DNA from: Aureibacter tunicatorum
GTDB lineage: Bacteria; Bacteroidota; Bacteroidia; Cytophagales; Cyclobacteriaceae
Length of the DNA stretch: 64,000 nucleotides
Direction: 5' to 3'
NCBI RefSeq assembly: GCF_036492635.1
Contig: NZ_AP025305.1
Coordinates: 186,001 to 250,000 of the forward strand
Shown: positions 8,557 through 19,500 of the stretch, piece by piece
How the letters are laid out: each line of letters begins with the position of its first letter
How positions within the stretch are numbered: position 1 is the stretch's first letter
Made by a program: the position numbers and the translations under genes
Notes under the pieces: model-generated
Told to the model about the DNA's origin: nothing
What the model saw: only the letters and a program-made list of their open reading frames with translations
Databases searched by the model: none

Positions 8557-11500
8557 CTAAATAAGCTTGCATTTCAATTCTGGATATTGCTTGAGTTCTT
8601 CCAGAAGTTTACTATCAGGATTTACCGTATAGTTTCTTGACATCGTGTCAACTTGGATTTGATTTCCTCTATCGATTAGTTCTATATGGTAAGGAATCGA
8701 TCCGGGGTGCTTCTGCGGGATTTCAGTCATGAATTCAGCGATACCTTCGTCAAGTTCTTGAACATTGACAGAGATTTTGAACCCTTTGCAATATTTATCT
8801 TTAACATCGCTTAGCAATTCGATTTGACTGATTTTGAAGTCAATTCTGGTTTCATCCCATCTTTGTCGTTGCATTTTGCCTTTGATGAACAAGAACCAGC
8901 CTTCGACCATGTATTGCTTGAAGCGCACATAATCCTCAGAAAAAAGGAAGAATGTGAATGAGCCTGAATAATCCTCTACTGTTAGCGTTCCAAATGGTTG
9001 GCCTTTTTTGGTAAATCTATGTCCAATTTGGCTTACGCAACCACCGATAGTGATCTCTTTGCCGATCAAGCTCTCAGGGTTGTCTTTGCTCAGGTCCGCA
9101 ATGCCTTGATTGCAAAAGTTTTCAAGCTCTAGCCTGTAATCATCCAGAGGGTGACCGGAGATATAAATACCGACAACTTCTTTTTCTTTATTAAGCTTGT
9201 CCATAGTGCTCCACTCTTCGCAAGTTGGAATCTCAGGCTCAGGCATTTGCACGCCTGAATCACCGCCAAAAAGAGATGTCTGAACCGAGTTCTCGCTTTC
9301 TTGATGGGAAGCGCCAAACTTTATCGACTTTTCGAGCAAGCTTAATCCTTTTTGATCTTGGGCAAAAAATTGGGCTCTATGAATATTCTGAAAAGAATCG
9401 AAAGCTCCGGCCAGTGCGAGGTTTTCCAACGTTTTTTTATTGGCAGACCTTAAATCGATTCTTTTAGTAAGGTCGAAAATAGAGTTGAATGAGCCTTTAT
9501 TGCTTCTTTCCTTGATGATTACTTCTACAGCCCCTTCTCCAACACCTTTGATTGCACCAAGGCCGAAACGAATTTCTCCATTATTATTTACCGTAAAGTC
9601 CAATTGGGATTCGTTGACATCTGGCCCCAATACAGGAATTCCCATTCTTTGGCATTCTTCCATAAAGAAAGTAACCTTTTTGATGTCATTCATATTATGC
9701 GTTAGCACCGAAGCCATATATTCTGCCGGATAATTGGCTTTCAGGTATCCGGTATGGAAAGCAACTACAGAGTAACATGTTGAGTGGGATTTGTTGAAAG
9801 CGTAAGCCGCAAACGCTTCCCAGTCTTTCCATATTTTATTCAATCTTTGCTCGTCATGGCCTCTTTCTTTTCCTCCGTCGATGAACTTAGGCTTGAGTTT
9901 TTCCAGCAAAGCAAATATCTTTTTACCCATCGCTTTACGAAGCATATCGGCTTCACCTTTGGTGAATCCTGCGAGCTTTTGAGACAGAAGCATCACCTGC
10001 TCTTGGTAAACTGTAATACCGTAAGTTTCGGCAAGGTATTCCTCCATGTCACCCAAATCATAGATGATAGGCTCTTGTCCATGTTTACGGGCGATAAAGT
10101 TTGGAATATACTCCAATGGCCCTGGACGGTACAAGGCGTTCATGGCAATAAGGTCGCCGAATTTATCGGGCTTCAAAGCTTTAAGGTGCTTCTGCATTCC
10201 CGGAGACTCAAACTGGAATGTACCGTTGGTCTCTCCTCTTTGGTAAAGTTCGTATGTCTTGCTATCATCAAGAGGAATTTCATCTGGATCTATTTCCACG
10301 CTATGCCTTTCCTTGACGATCCTGATGGCATCTTTAATGATACTTAGTGTCTTTAGGCCTAAAAAGTCCATCTTCAGCATTCCAGCATCTTCCACTACAG
10401 AGTTGTCAAACTGTGTAACAAGAAGGTCAGCGTCCTTGGCAGTGGATACAGGAATGAATTTACGTATATCATCCGGAGTAATGATTACTCCGCAGGCATG
10501 GATACCAGTATTCCTCACTGAACCTTCCAATACTCTGGCTGTGCTAACTACTTCTCCTTCCAGATTAGGTTGCGCGGCAATGCTTTTTAGTTGATGAGCC
10601 ATATCCATCTGCTCGGAATTGAGCTTGTCAGAAAGTTGTCTGTCATCCATGCCAAAGAGCTTTTTCAGCTTCATGTCAGGAACTAGCTTGGCTATTCGGT
10701 CAGCATCAGGAAGAGGAAGGTCAAGTACTCTTGCAGTATCTCTTATGGATGATTTTGCAGCCATTGTACCATAGGTGATGATATGCGATACTTGGTTAAA
10801 GCCATATTTGTCAACTACCCAATTGATGATTCTCTGTCTTCCTTCATCATCAAAGTCAATATCAATATCGGGAAGCGATACTCTGTCAGGGTTTAGGAAA
10901 CGCTCAAATAGCAGGTCGTAAGCAATAGGGTCAACATTTGTAATTCCGATGCAGTATGCCACAGCGGAACCTGCGGCAGATCCCCTTCCCGGACCAACTG
11001 AAACACCCATTTCTCGAGCGGCAGAAGTAAAATCCTGTACGATTAGAAAGTATCCCGGATATCCAGTCTTCTCTATAATCATCAACTCAAAGTCGAGCCT
11101 TTCTTTTATCTCAGGGGTAATCTCATCATACCTTTTCTTTGCTCCTTCAAACGTCAAATGCTTTAGAAAGGCATTTTCACCTCTTTTGCCACCGTCTTCC
11201 TCATCTTTGGGGTCGATGAATTGTTCTGGAATGTCAAAGGCAGGAAGAAGGACTTCTCTAGCGAGCTTATATGATTCGCATTTTTCGACGATTTCATTGG
11301 TAGTGACGATAGCTTCAGGAAGATCTTTGAAAAGCTCTTTCATATCAGCTTGACTCTTGAAGTAGAATTGATCGTTAGGAAATCCGTATCTGAAGCCTCT
11401 TCCCTTCCCTATCGGTGTTGATTGCTTCTCTCCATCTTTCACGCATAGCAAAATATCGTGAGCGTTCGATCCGTCTTGATTCTCATAATAGACATTGTTG

Positions 11501-12867
11501 GAAGCGAAGTATTTGACACCGTATTTTTGTGCGAAGCCAAATAATACTTCGTTGACGTGATCTTCTTCAGGCAGTCCATGGCGAATTAATTCTACATAGA
11601 AGTCATCTCCAAATTGTTCATGCCACCATTTAAATGCTTCTTCGGCTTTTTCTTCGCCGACATTAAGTATAAGATTTGGAATTTCACCATTTAGGCTTCC
11701 CGTGAAAGCCATTAAGCCTTCTTTGTATTCTTTTATAAGTTCTTTATCAATTCGAGGATAACCAGCGTATAATCCATCGATATAAGCCAGAGAGCTCATT
11801 TTTGCCAAGTTATGATAGCCTTCTTTGTGCTTGGCTATTAGCACTTGATTGAATCTGCGATCCGGATTGTCTTTGGTGAATTGTCTTTTTTTATAATCTT
11901 CGGCCACATAATATTCACAGCCTAATATCGGTTTGATTTCAGCCTTGAGTGCGTCCCTAACAAAGTGAAAGGCCGCCATCATATTTCCATGGTCCGTTAA
12001 CGCCACGGCAGGCATGCCGTCTTCTTTGGCTTTGTTGACGATTCCTCCTATTTGACAAGTTGCTTGCAATACCGAATATTGAGAATGCACATGCAAGTGC
12101 GAATAAGGAATATCTGTCAGATCAATGTCTGAAGCTTGACTGGTAATTCCAGAATCGCTGTCCTCTTCTGCGAATTCGACATTATCAGGGGTGTAAGGCT
12201 CGATATTCAGCCCTATAAGCTCAATGGTCTTGGGGTTATTATCCTTAAATACCTTGATAACGTCTTCTGTGGTGCCAAGCCTTTCATGGCCTATGACATC
12301 TATTCTGATTAATTCCAGAAAACACCTTGCCGTGGCTTCAACATCGGCAGAGGCATTATGGGCTTCTGCGAATGCTTCGCCAAATAGTTTCGTATGCAGT
12401 TCCGTCAGCGTAGGCCATTTGAATTTGCCACCACGACCCCCAGGGATGGCGCAGTAGTCGGTGGCTTCATCTTTGGTATCAATGACAGGCATGTCCATGA
12501 TCAGGCCGGTATCCCATTCACGTCTGTCGTATTCTGCTCCCATGATATTGACGTCAAAGCCAATATTGTGTCCAACAACGAATTTTGATTTTTCCACGGC
12601 CTTGGAAAATTCTTCCAATACATAATCAAGAGGCATACCTTGCTTCATTGCTCTTTTGGTAGAAATACCATGGATCTTTTCAGCATTAAATGGAATGGTA
12701 AAGCCGTCGGGTTTTACGATGAAATTCTTGACTTCCACCAAGTCGCCTTTTTCATCATGAATTTGCCAAGCCAACTGGACTAGCCTTGGCCAGTTTTCAT
12801 GGTCGGTGATTGGCGCGGAAAAGTTCTTCGGAAGTCCGGTGGTCTCGGTATCGTAAACTAAATACAT
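8557..12867 (-). CDS. dnaE: DNA polymerase III alpha subunit with N-terminal 3'-5' exonuclease domain
   Basis: At 1436 residues this is about 270 longer than E. coli DnaE. The extra part is an N-terminal DEDDh exonuclease like DnaQ: DTETTG at 6-11, GHNIGFD near 100 and HNASAD with the catalytic histidine near 170. A linker leads to the PHP domain (HLHVHSQYS near 255, then ALTDHGNMMAAFHF) and the C-family polymerase core with the catalytic aspartates in PDIDIDFDDEGR near 680. Helix-hairpin-helix segments follow, then an OB fold near 1240 (GKEITIGGCVSQIG). It is the replicative polymerase, here carrying its own proofreading domain. It differs from PolC, whose exonuclease is inserted inside the PHP domain. 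Exonuclease-DnaE fusions are known in Cytophagales-type Bacteroidota. Single gene on the minus strand. Confidence 0.96.
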   Translation of the reverse strand: MYLVYDTETTGLPKNFSAPITDHENWPRLVQLAWQIHDEKGDLVEVKNFIVKPDGFTIPFNAEKIHGISTKRAMKQGMPLDYVLEEFSKAVEKSKFVVGHNIGFDVNIMGAEYDRREWDTGLIMDMPVIDTKDEATDYCAIPGGRGGKFKWPTLTELHTKLFGEAFAEAHNASADVEATARCFLELIRIDVIGHERLGTTEDVIKVFKDNNPKTIELIGLNIEPYTPDNVEFAEEDSDSGITSQASDIDLTDIPYSHLHVHSQYSVLQATCQIGGIVNKAKEDGMPAVALTDHGNMMAAFHFVRDALKAEIKPILGCEYYVAEDYKKRQFTKDNPDRRFNQVLIAKHKEGYHNLAKMSSLAYIDGLYAGYPRIDKELIKEYKEGLMAFTGSLNGEIPNLILNVGEEKAEEAFKWWHEQFGDDFYVELIRHGLPEEDHVNEVLFGFAQKYGVKYFASNNVYYENQDGSNAHDILLCVKDGEKQSTPIGKGRGFRYGFPNDQFYFKSQADMKELFKDLPEAIVTTNEIVEKCESYKLAREVLLPAFDIPEQFIDPKDEEDGGKRGENAFLKHLTFEGAKKRYDEITPEIKERLDFELMIIEKTGYPGYFLIVQDFTSAAREMGVSVGPGRGSAAGSAVAYCIGITNVDPIAYDLLFERFLNPDRVSLPDIDIDFDDEGRQRIINWVVDKYGFNQVSHIITYGTMAAKSSIRDTARVLDLPLPDADRIAKLVPDMKLKKLFGMDDRQLSDKLNSEQMDMAHQLKSIAAQPNLEGEVVSTARVLEGSVRNTGIHACGVIITPDDIRKFIPVSTAKDADLLVTQFDNSVVEDAGMLKMDFLGLKTLSIIKDAIRIVKERHSVEIDPDEIPLDDSKTYELYQRGETNGTFQFESPGMQKHLKALKPDKFGDLIAMNALYRPGPLEYIPNFIARKHGQEPIIYDLGDMEEYLAETYGITVYQEQVMLLSQKLAGFTKGEADMLRKAMGKKIFALLEKLKPKFIDGGKERGHDEQRLNKIWKDWEAFAAYAFNKSHSTCYSVVAFHTGYLKANYPAEYMASVLTHNMNDIKKVTFFMEECQRMGIPVLGPDVNESQLDFTVNNNGEIRFGLGAIKGVGEGAVEVIIKERSNKGSFNSIFDLTKRIDLRSANKKTLENLALAGAFDSFQNIHRAQFFAQDQKGLSLLEKSIKFGASHQESENSVQTSLFGGDSGVQMPEPEIPTCEEWSTMDKLNKEKEVVGIYISGHPLDDYRLELENFCNQGIADLSKDNPESLIGKEITIGGCVSQIGHRFTKKGQPFGTLTVEDYSGSFTFFLFSEDYVRFKQYMVEGWFLFIKGKMQRQRWDETRIDFKISQIELLSDVKDKYCKGFKISVNVQELDEGIAEFMTEIPQKHPGSIPYHIELIDRGNQIQVDTMSRNYTVNPDSKLLEELKQYPELKCKLI

Positions 12868-12963
12868 ATTTTAAAGAAAAATCTTGGTACACAGGGAAAT
12901 ATGAATAGGATAGAATGAAATAACATATAATCATTGAATATATCATACTCACGCCAACCGAAT

Positions 12964-12971
12964 CAAATTTA
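12964..12971 (-). promoter_or_regulatory. Candidate -7 box (TAAATTTG) for dnaE
   Basis: Read on the minus strand, 12971 to 12964 is TAAATTTG, an exact TAnnTTTG match, about 97 bases before the dnaE start. No clear -33 element accompanies it. Confidence 0.4.
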
Positions 12972-13047
12972 TAAGCAAAATTAAAGTTTTTTTAATGGAA
13001 AGCCATGAGGGCATTCCGATATTTGAGTGTAGGAATGAAGGCTTTAA

Positions 13048-13081
13048 TTTTTGAGATTAAGAATCTATTCTGCTACTTTTG
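13048..13081 (+). promoter_or_regulatory. Bacteroidota-type promoter for DUF493 gene
   Basis: TTTTTG ending at 13053 is followed after exactly 20 bases by TACTTTTG at 13074-13081. This matches the TTTG-N19/20-TAnnTTTG promoter of Bacteroidota in both elements and spacing. It predicts a 5' leader of about 125 bases. Confidence 0.6.
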
Positions 13082-13212
13082 CGACTATTTCCTTGATTAA
13101 CATATATATTATTGAGGGAATTACTACGTTACTGGGAGAAATAAAGGCCTGTTATGGCATTATGGACTTCTAGTCAAGCAATTAAATAAAGTGTATTCTT
13201 AACATCAACAAT

Positions 13213-13482
13213 ATGACTTATACAGACCCTTCGATAGTAGAATTCAAGAAAAAGCTTGAGGAGCAACATAGTTTTCCTGGCGATTATGTATTCAAGTTTA
13301 TCGTTGCCAATGACAAGGTTGGAGAAGTGGAAAATTTGCTTCCTAACGCTAGTTGGAGTAAAAGGCCCTCAAAAAATGGCAAATATGTGAGTATGACGAC
13401 TAAGCACAAGGCTTCGTCCAGTGAAATTGTCATTGACACATATATTAACGCCAAAAAAATAGAAGGCATAATTTCTTTATAG
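13213..13482 (+). CDS. DUF493 (YbeD-like) family protein
   Basis: The 89-residue cytoplasmic protein matches the small DUF493/YbeD family: an N-terminal helix (FKKKLEEQHSFPGDY), a VFKFIVAN strand, a central helix and a final strand ending DTYINAKKIEGIISL. The fold is ferredoxin-like, resembling regulatory domains. E. coli YbeD sits beside the lipoate genes, but a role in lipoate metabolism is not proven and no lipoate gene is nearby here. Length is standard for the family. It has a well-formed promoter at 13048 and lies about 100 bases before the adhesin gene; the inverted repeat between them may separate or regulate the two units. Confidence 0.82.
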   Translation: MTYTDPSIVEFKKKLEEQHSFPGDYVFKFIVANDKVGEVENLLPNASWSKRPSKNGKYVSMTTKHKASSSEIVIDTYINAKKIEGIISL

Positions 13483-13513
13483 AAAGAAGAATAAGTAAAT
13501 TAATTCATATCAT

Positions 13514-13579
13514 TAAACAATTTAACTGGTATTAGGCTTTATAGAATGATTAATTAAAGCTAGTCAGTTAAATTGTTTA
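13514..13579 (+). repeat. Perfect 15-bp inverted repeat ending on the adhesin start codon
   Basis: TAAACAATTTAACTG at 13514-13528 and its exact reverse complement at 13565-13579 flank a 36-base spacer. The last base of the right arm is the A of the ATG of the giant adhesin gene. In RNA the right arm would be paired, burying the bases just before the start codon. In DNA it could be a dimeric operator. It has no T-run after it, so it is not a normal terminator of the DUF493 gene. Confidence 0.75.
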
Positions 13580-16500
13580 TGAGAATTTTTAATAAATCAT
13601 TTGCCATTGTTCTTGCGTTGGTCTTAAGCTTGGCTAGCGAAAAGCTATTTGCTCAAGAATTTGATTATCCTGCGGGTTATACTTTTTGCAGGCCCAATAC
13701 ATCAAAAGTTGTAAATGCCCATGTAAGCGGGCTTTCCGGAGGGGAGTTTTCTATTTCTCCTGAAAACCAAGGAGTGTCGGTCGATCCCAATACCGGAGAC
13801 TTATTAATTACAAATCAAGTATCTCCATTACCTAAAGATTACACAGTTTCATATACATTTAGCGATAGAGGAACGACCCAAGCCGTTTTAACAGGTGACT
13901 TGCGAGCAGCCTTGTCATCTGGAGATATGGCTTCAGGGATCAAGTCTCAAGCTGGAGTCATTTACCTTTCGAATATTAAAGTAGGTTCTCCCGAGCAAGG
14001 AATATATAGAGTAAGGCTTGAGGGGGCTACAGCTAGATTGACAAGGGAGACGAGTTTGAATGATATGCGAGCTCATATCGCTCTAGGTCCTGTGGAAACG
14101 GAATTTGAGAACAAGCTTTTCGGTATTGAGACAGGCTCTAATGCTCGGTTGTTTTATTATAATACAGATGGATCTGATAATTGGGCAGTAAATCCTATCG
14201 CTCGAATTAGTAATGGAGCCGCTCAATTGGCTTTTGATTCCAAGGGGAACATACAGTATGGGTCTGGTCAATACGTCTATCAGATTGATAAAAGCCAAAT
14301 AGATTTAAATAATGGCTCATTTTCAAGGACAATTTCTCCCAATAAAAAGTATCAAATGTATGATAGAGGCAGGTTGGTTCATTTTTCAGGTGGTGATTTG
14401 ATATATGATAGTTATGATACGCTTTATATCACGACAACCTATAGCGGAAGTGGTACAGGAACAAATTCAATTATTTACAAAGCCTTTTTGGAAACAAACT
14501 CATCAGGAACAGAATATTTCAAAGTTTATGATTATTTGATAGTGCCGGGCAAGGTGACAGGTTTCTCAAGAAATGTTGATGGCTGTTTGTATTATACTGT
14601 CAGAGGAGCTAGAAGTCTTACAAGAGTTCATGGTTTTGTTTCGGACTGTGGAAGACCATCAACTATTTCCCAACAGATCTCTGTTGTAGCGGCTCCTGAC
14701 GGTGCAGAGTTTAATTATCCAAAGCAAACCTTTTGTTCGGCTGATATGGTTGCTGTTCCGACTTTGAGTCAAGGGAATTACTTTGGAACATTGAAAGTGA
14801 GTCCATCTACAGGAATAGTTTGGAAAGATTATTCTTTGGGAAAGATCGATTTGATAGCTTCGGAACCGGGAACTTATCGAATTACGAATACGCTTGTTAC
14901 TGATTGCAGGCCCACATATACTTATGAGCAAACAATTACAATCTCGGACCCGCCAGCTTTGCAAACTATTGATGTAAGTAAATGCACAGGGGATGTGGCG
15001 AATGTACGGGATTTGGTTCCAAATTATCAACAACTCATTGATCAAGGTCTTGAAGTAGTGGTGTATGATAATTATCAAGCGGCTATTGACGGAAGCTCAG
15101 AGCATCAAGTTGATCCTGATAATATACCTATTGGCTTTTTCTATATTAGAGCATTTGATCCCAATAGTGGCTGTTTTAATGTGTTAAGAGCGGATGTGCT
15201 TGAGATAATCGCGCCGAATATTACGGTTACTCAAGAACCAGATGTAGCTTGCGATGGTAGTGCTGTTGACCTTAATACAATAATGTTTACGACTAATATT
15301 CAAGACCCTTCAAGGTTGAGCTTATTGTTTTTTGAGGACGAGCAGTTGACAATACCTGTTCCAGACCCTTCAAATGTATTGACTTCAGGTATTTATTGGG
15401 CCGTCTTGAGGGATAATGTTCATGGGTGTGAATCTCCTAGCCCTGCGATGGTTACTGCTGTAATCAGGGATAGGGATATTGCTGAATTTGATTTTGATGA
15501 TTTTTGCGAGGATGCTTCAGGCCGTCCTGTCTTAGATGATGGAACTATTAGAGGGGGGATGTTCGCATTTAGAGTTGAGGGTTCTGGAGATCCATTTGGA
15601 GTGATTGCCGGGCCTGCAATGATAGACCCAGGCTCAGGTGAAATTATAGGAGGAGTTGCGAATGTAACTTATGAGGTAAGATATTTTACAGGAAGCAGTC
15701 AAGAGTCCTTGTGTCCGAGCACAAGTGAGGAGACAGTTACCGTTTTAGAGGTTCCTGACCCTTATTTTGAGTATGAAAAAGGGACATTTTGCAACTCAGA
15801 GTTGCAAGCGGCACCGACTGTAATTCGTACTTCAGGAGGTGTTTTTAGCTATAATGCATTGACGCCTTCAGCTCAATTGGATCTTAATACCCAAACAGGA
15901 GTTGTAAATGTAATAAATAGCTCAATTGGGGATTTTGAAATAAAATATGCAGTCAGTCAAGGAATTTGTTCCGATGAATATACCTTTAGATTTTCCATAC
16001 AAGAAAGCCCAAGCGCGTCTTTTGAGTATTTAGATGGAGATTTCTGCCAAGAGCCAAGACAATTATCACCTCACTTTACAAATCGAGGGTCAGCAGGAAT
16101 TTTTTCGGCGAGCCCGGATGGATTGGCTATAGATGCCAGTACAGGAATTATTGATTTGATTAATAGCAGTCCAAATACTTATACAGTTACCAATACTATA
16201 GAAGCTGTTGGCGCTTGTCCTAGAGAAGAGTTCAGCAGTCAGGTGAAAATTCTTGAAAGTCCTAATATTCAAGTTCAAAGAAACATCGTTTTTTGCCAAA
16301 GCGCGGGAAAAGTTGATATAAAGGATCCTACATATTTTGTTGGAGATTTAACAGACTTTACTTTGGAGTTTTTTGATCTGGGACAAGCGAACCCAATGCC
16401 GTTGCCTCCTGATGATGCTGACAGAGTTTTAGTTGGAGCAGGAGCTTATAGGGTTGTTATTACAAAACCTGATGGCTGCATGCAACAAGCTGAAATGAAT

Positions 16501-19500
16501 GTGATAATGCTTGAAGAGCCTATGATCAATATTTTGAGCCAGCCTTCAGCGCAATGCGAGCCTGCTTCATTTGATTTAACTCAATTGGATGTCGAAGTTA
16601 TTTATTTTAATGATATGGGAGGCAATCCGCCTTTGAAATACTATACAGATAGTATTGATGCGGTTAATGATATTGATCCTATAGTTGATCCGACAAATGT
16701 CGATGGTGGGCCAAGGCCAAACGGCAAGGAATATTTTATAAGAGCGGAGAATACACAAGGTTGCGTTACCATTTCGGACGCTATTAATGCGATAAGCGTT
16801 CCAAGAGATGATGCTTCTTTTGACTTGGAAGATTATTGCGAGGGAAGTCAAAATCAAGCCACGAATATTGCGACACCTGGGGGAACGTTCAGTTTTGCGG
16901 ATACAGGCTTGGATTATATTCCAAATTCGGATAATGTTTCAATCAATACATTTACAGGTGAAATATATAATGGAGTTGGTGGTGAAACATATTCAGTAAG
17001 GTACCGAACGAATATCAATGTTGAGAATCCAAACGCAGGTGTTTGTCCTTCCGAAATGGATAATGATGTTACAATATTTGAAAATCCGATATTAATAATC
17101 ACAGACCCACCGGTCGCCTGCTCCCCTGATAGAGTGGATCTTACTTCACCTTCGATTGTGGATGGGAGTACAATGGTAGGCGTTACATTTAGTTATTACA
17201 AAACTATGATTGACGCGATCGAAAAGCGAAACCCTATTCCTCTGAATGAAGCAAGAGCTATAGATGCGGGGACGTATTATATTAGAAGTGAAAATCAAGA
17301 TGCGTGTTTTGAGGTTGGAGCGGTTGTAATTAGAATAAATTCTCCTGCTCGAATTGATTTTAGTCTTGGCGATGAGGCAAGATTATGCGCTTTGGATCAA
17401 TATCAAGTTCAAGGAGTAAAGTTGTATCAAGCGGATTCATTTGAATGGACTACGGATGGAAGCGGAACCATTTTGAACCCCATGTCTGTGAGCCCTATCT
17501 ATAATTCGAGTGTGGGCGATGGCGGAAGGGTTGTCAACCTTATATTAAGCGCAAGACAGAGTGAGGGTTGCACTGAAACAGTGAGTGATACTTTTGCTAT
17601 TGATGTAAAAGCTAGACCATTTGCAGACGCTGGCACAGGTATGGTGATATGCACTACGCAAAAGTCAGTGACATTATCCGGAACGGCTTTGAATGGAGTC
17701 GTAAGATGGGACAGTTATGGAAGCGGAAACTTCAGTAATAGGGATGCGATCAATCCGAGATACTATTTTGATCCTTTGGATTCGCAGTTAGGCTATGTTG
17801 ATTTTGAGTTGACTGTTTCTGACCCTGAAAATATTTGCATCTCATCTTCTTCAGATGTGAGAATCGAATTAGAACAGTTTAACGATTCAGATTTTACTTA
17901 TCCTAAATCCACCTATTGTGTGGATAATGTATTGGAAGGCACTGGAAATCCGCCAAGAGTCCAGCTAAATAACATTGTTTCTCCAGATTTTGTGGCTTCG
18001 CCCGGAGGATTATTTTCAGCTACGCCAGCAGGTTTGAATATTGACCCGAATACTGGAGATATAGATTTGAACTTGAGCGATGAAAATAAGTATTTAATCA
18101 CCTATACTAGTTTACCGACTCCTGCTTGTTCTTCTCAACAGACTACTATTGACTTTGAAATAATAGAAACGCCTAATGCTTCATTCTCCTATCCCAATAG
18201 TTCATATTGTCAAAGCGACGGTAATCCAGTTCCGATAGTTCCGGTAGGATCTTCAATTGGAGAGCTGTTCTCTATTCCGGAAGGAATTCAGTTTGCGAAT
18301 AAGAATATAGGTTTAGTTGATTTGATAGCATCTGAACCAGGTCAGTATAGAATTGTGAATCAGATACTGGATACCGTATTTTTTCATGACACATTTACTA
18401 TATGCAGGGCCTCGGACACTGTTGATTTTGAGATAAGACCAAGACCTGATTTGGTAATAAATGATCCCTCGCCTATTTGTGATGGAGTTGATATAGCGAT
18501 AAATACGCCTGACATCACTGCTGGAACACCGGATATTCAGGATTTAGAGTTTTCATATTATTTGAGCTTTATAGATGCTATAGAAGGTTCTGGAGATAAT
18601 TTGGTTCCGAATCCTTCATCTGTCGGAGGAGGAAATTACTATATAAGGGCAGTAAATCGTATTAGCTTATGCGCAAGAGTAGATACAATCAATGTCATTC
18701 AAAATAAAAACCCTGATGTAACCATAGTCAACCCAGAGACGGTCTGTAAGCCGGGCAAGGTTGATATCACATCAAATTCAGTAGTGATGACCGATGCTGA
18801 TAATAACCTGTTTTTTAGATCGTATCAAGATGCTTTGGAAAATAGAGATCCTCTTACAAATGCTGAGGCTATGGCTATTGATGTGACTGGTGAGTTTTTT
18901 GTTAGGTCGTCATTTGTGAATACTTGTTATACTATAGCCGGGATTAGTGTTGAAAACCCTGAACTTCAAGACCCTGCGTTTGATTTTCCAGATTTTTGTC
19001 CAACAGATGATAATATGCCAGAAGGAATTGTTACTCCGGGAGGTGTTTTCAGTTTGCTAGGCAATTCTCGAAGACCTGCTGTTATTGATTCAAGAACAGG
19101 TCATATATCTGGATTTACGCCGGGAAGCACATATTCTGTTCAATACAAGACAAATGGGCAATGTCCTGACTCAACGAGCTTGCGTGTATTAGCGAAAAAT
19201 TTCGATGATGCGTCTTTTATATTCAATGATTTTTGTTTTGAGGATGCTAATGGACCAAATTATATAGCCATACCGGGAGGAAGATTTTCATTGGGCGCAC
19301 AAAACCCAGGAGGAGCTAGTATCGACGCTCAGACCGGAGTATTGTCAGATTATTTATCAGATGCGACTTATGAAGTAGTGTATAATACAACTGGAGCCGC
19401 TGGTTCAATATGCCCTAATACTTTTACAGACCCTGTTCATGTTATTCAAAGAGCTGATTCAAGTTTTTACATCGAACCATTTTGCGCGGATAATCCAGTT

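Larger units (their letters stand above)
12868..13212. other. 345-bp divergent promoter region
   Basis: Between dnaE (leftward) and the DUF493 gene (rightward) I see no gene, only two promoter boxes described separately. The DNA is AT-rich around 12890-12990. Confidence 0.6.

Noticed and set aside
9784..10347. 187-residue plus-strand frame inside dnaE
   Set aside because: It is a shadow of the polymerase reading frame; the dnaE motifs are continuous across it.
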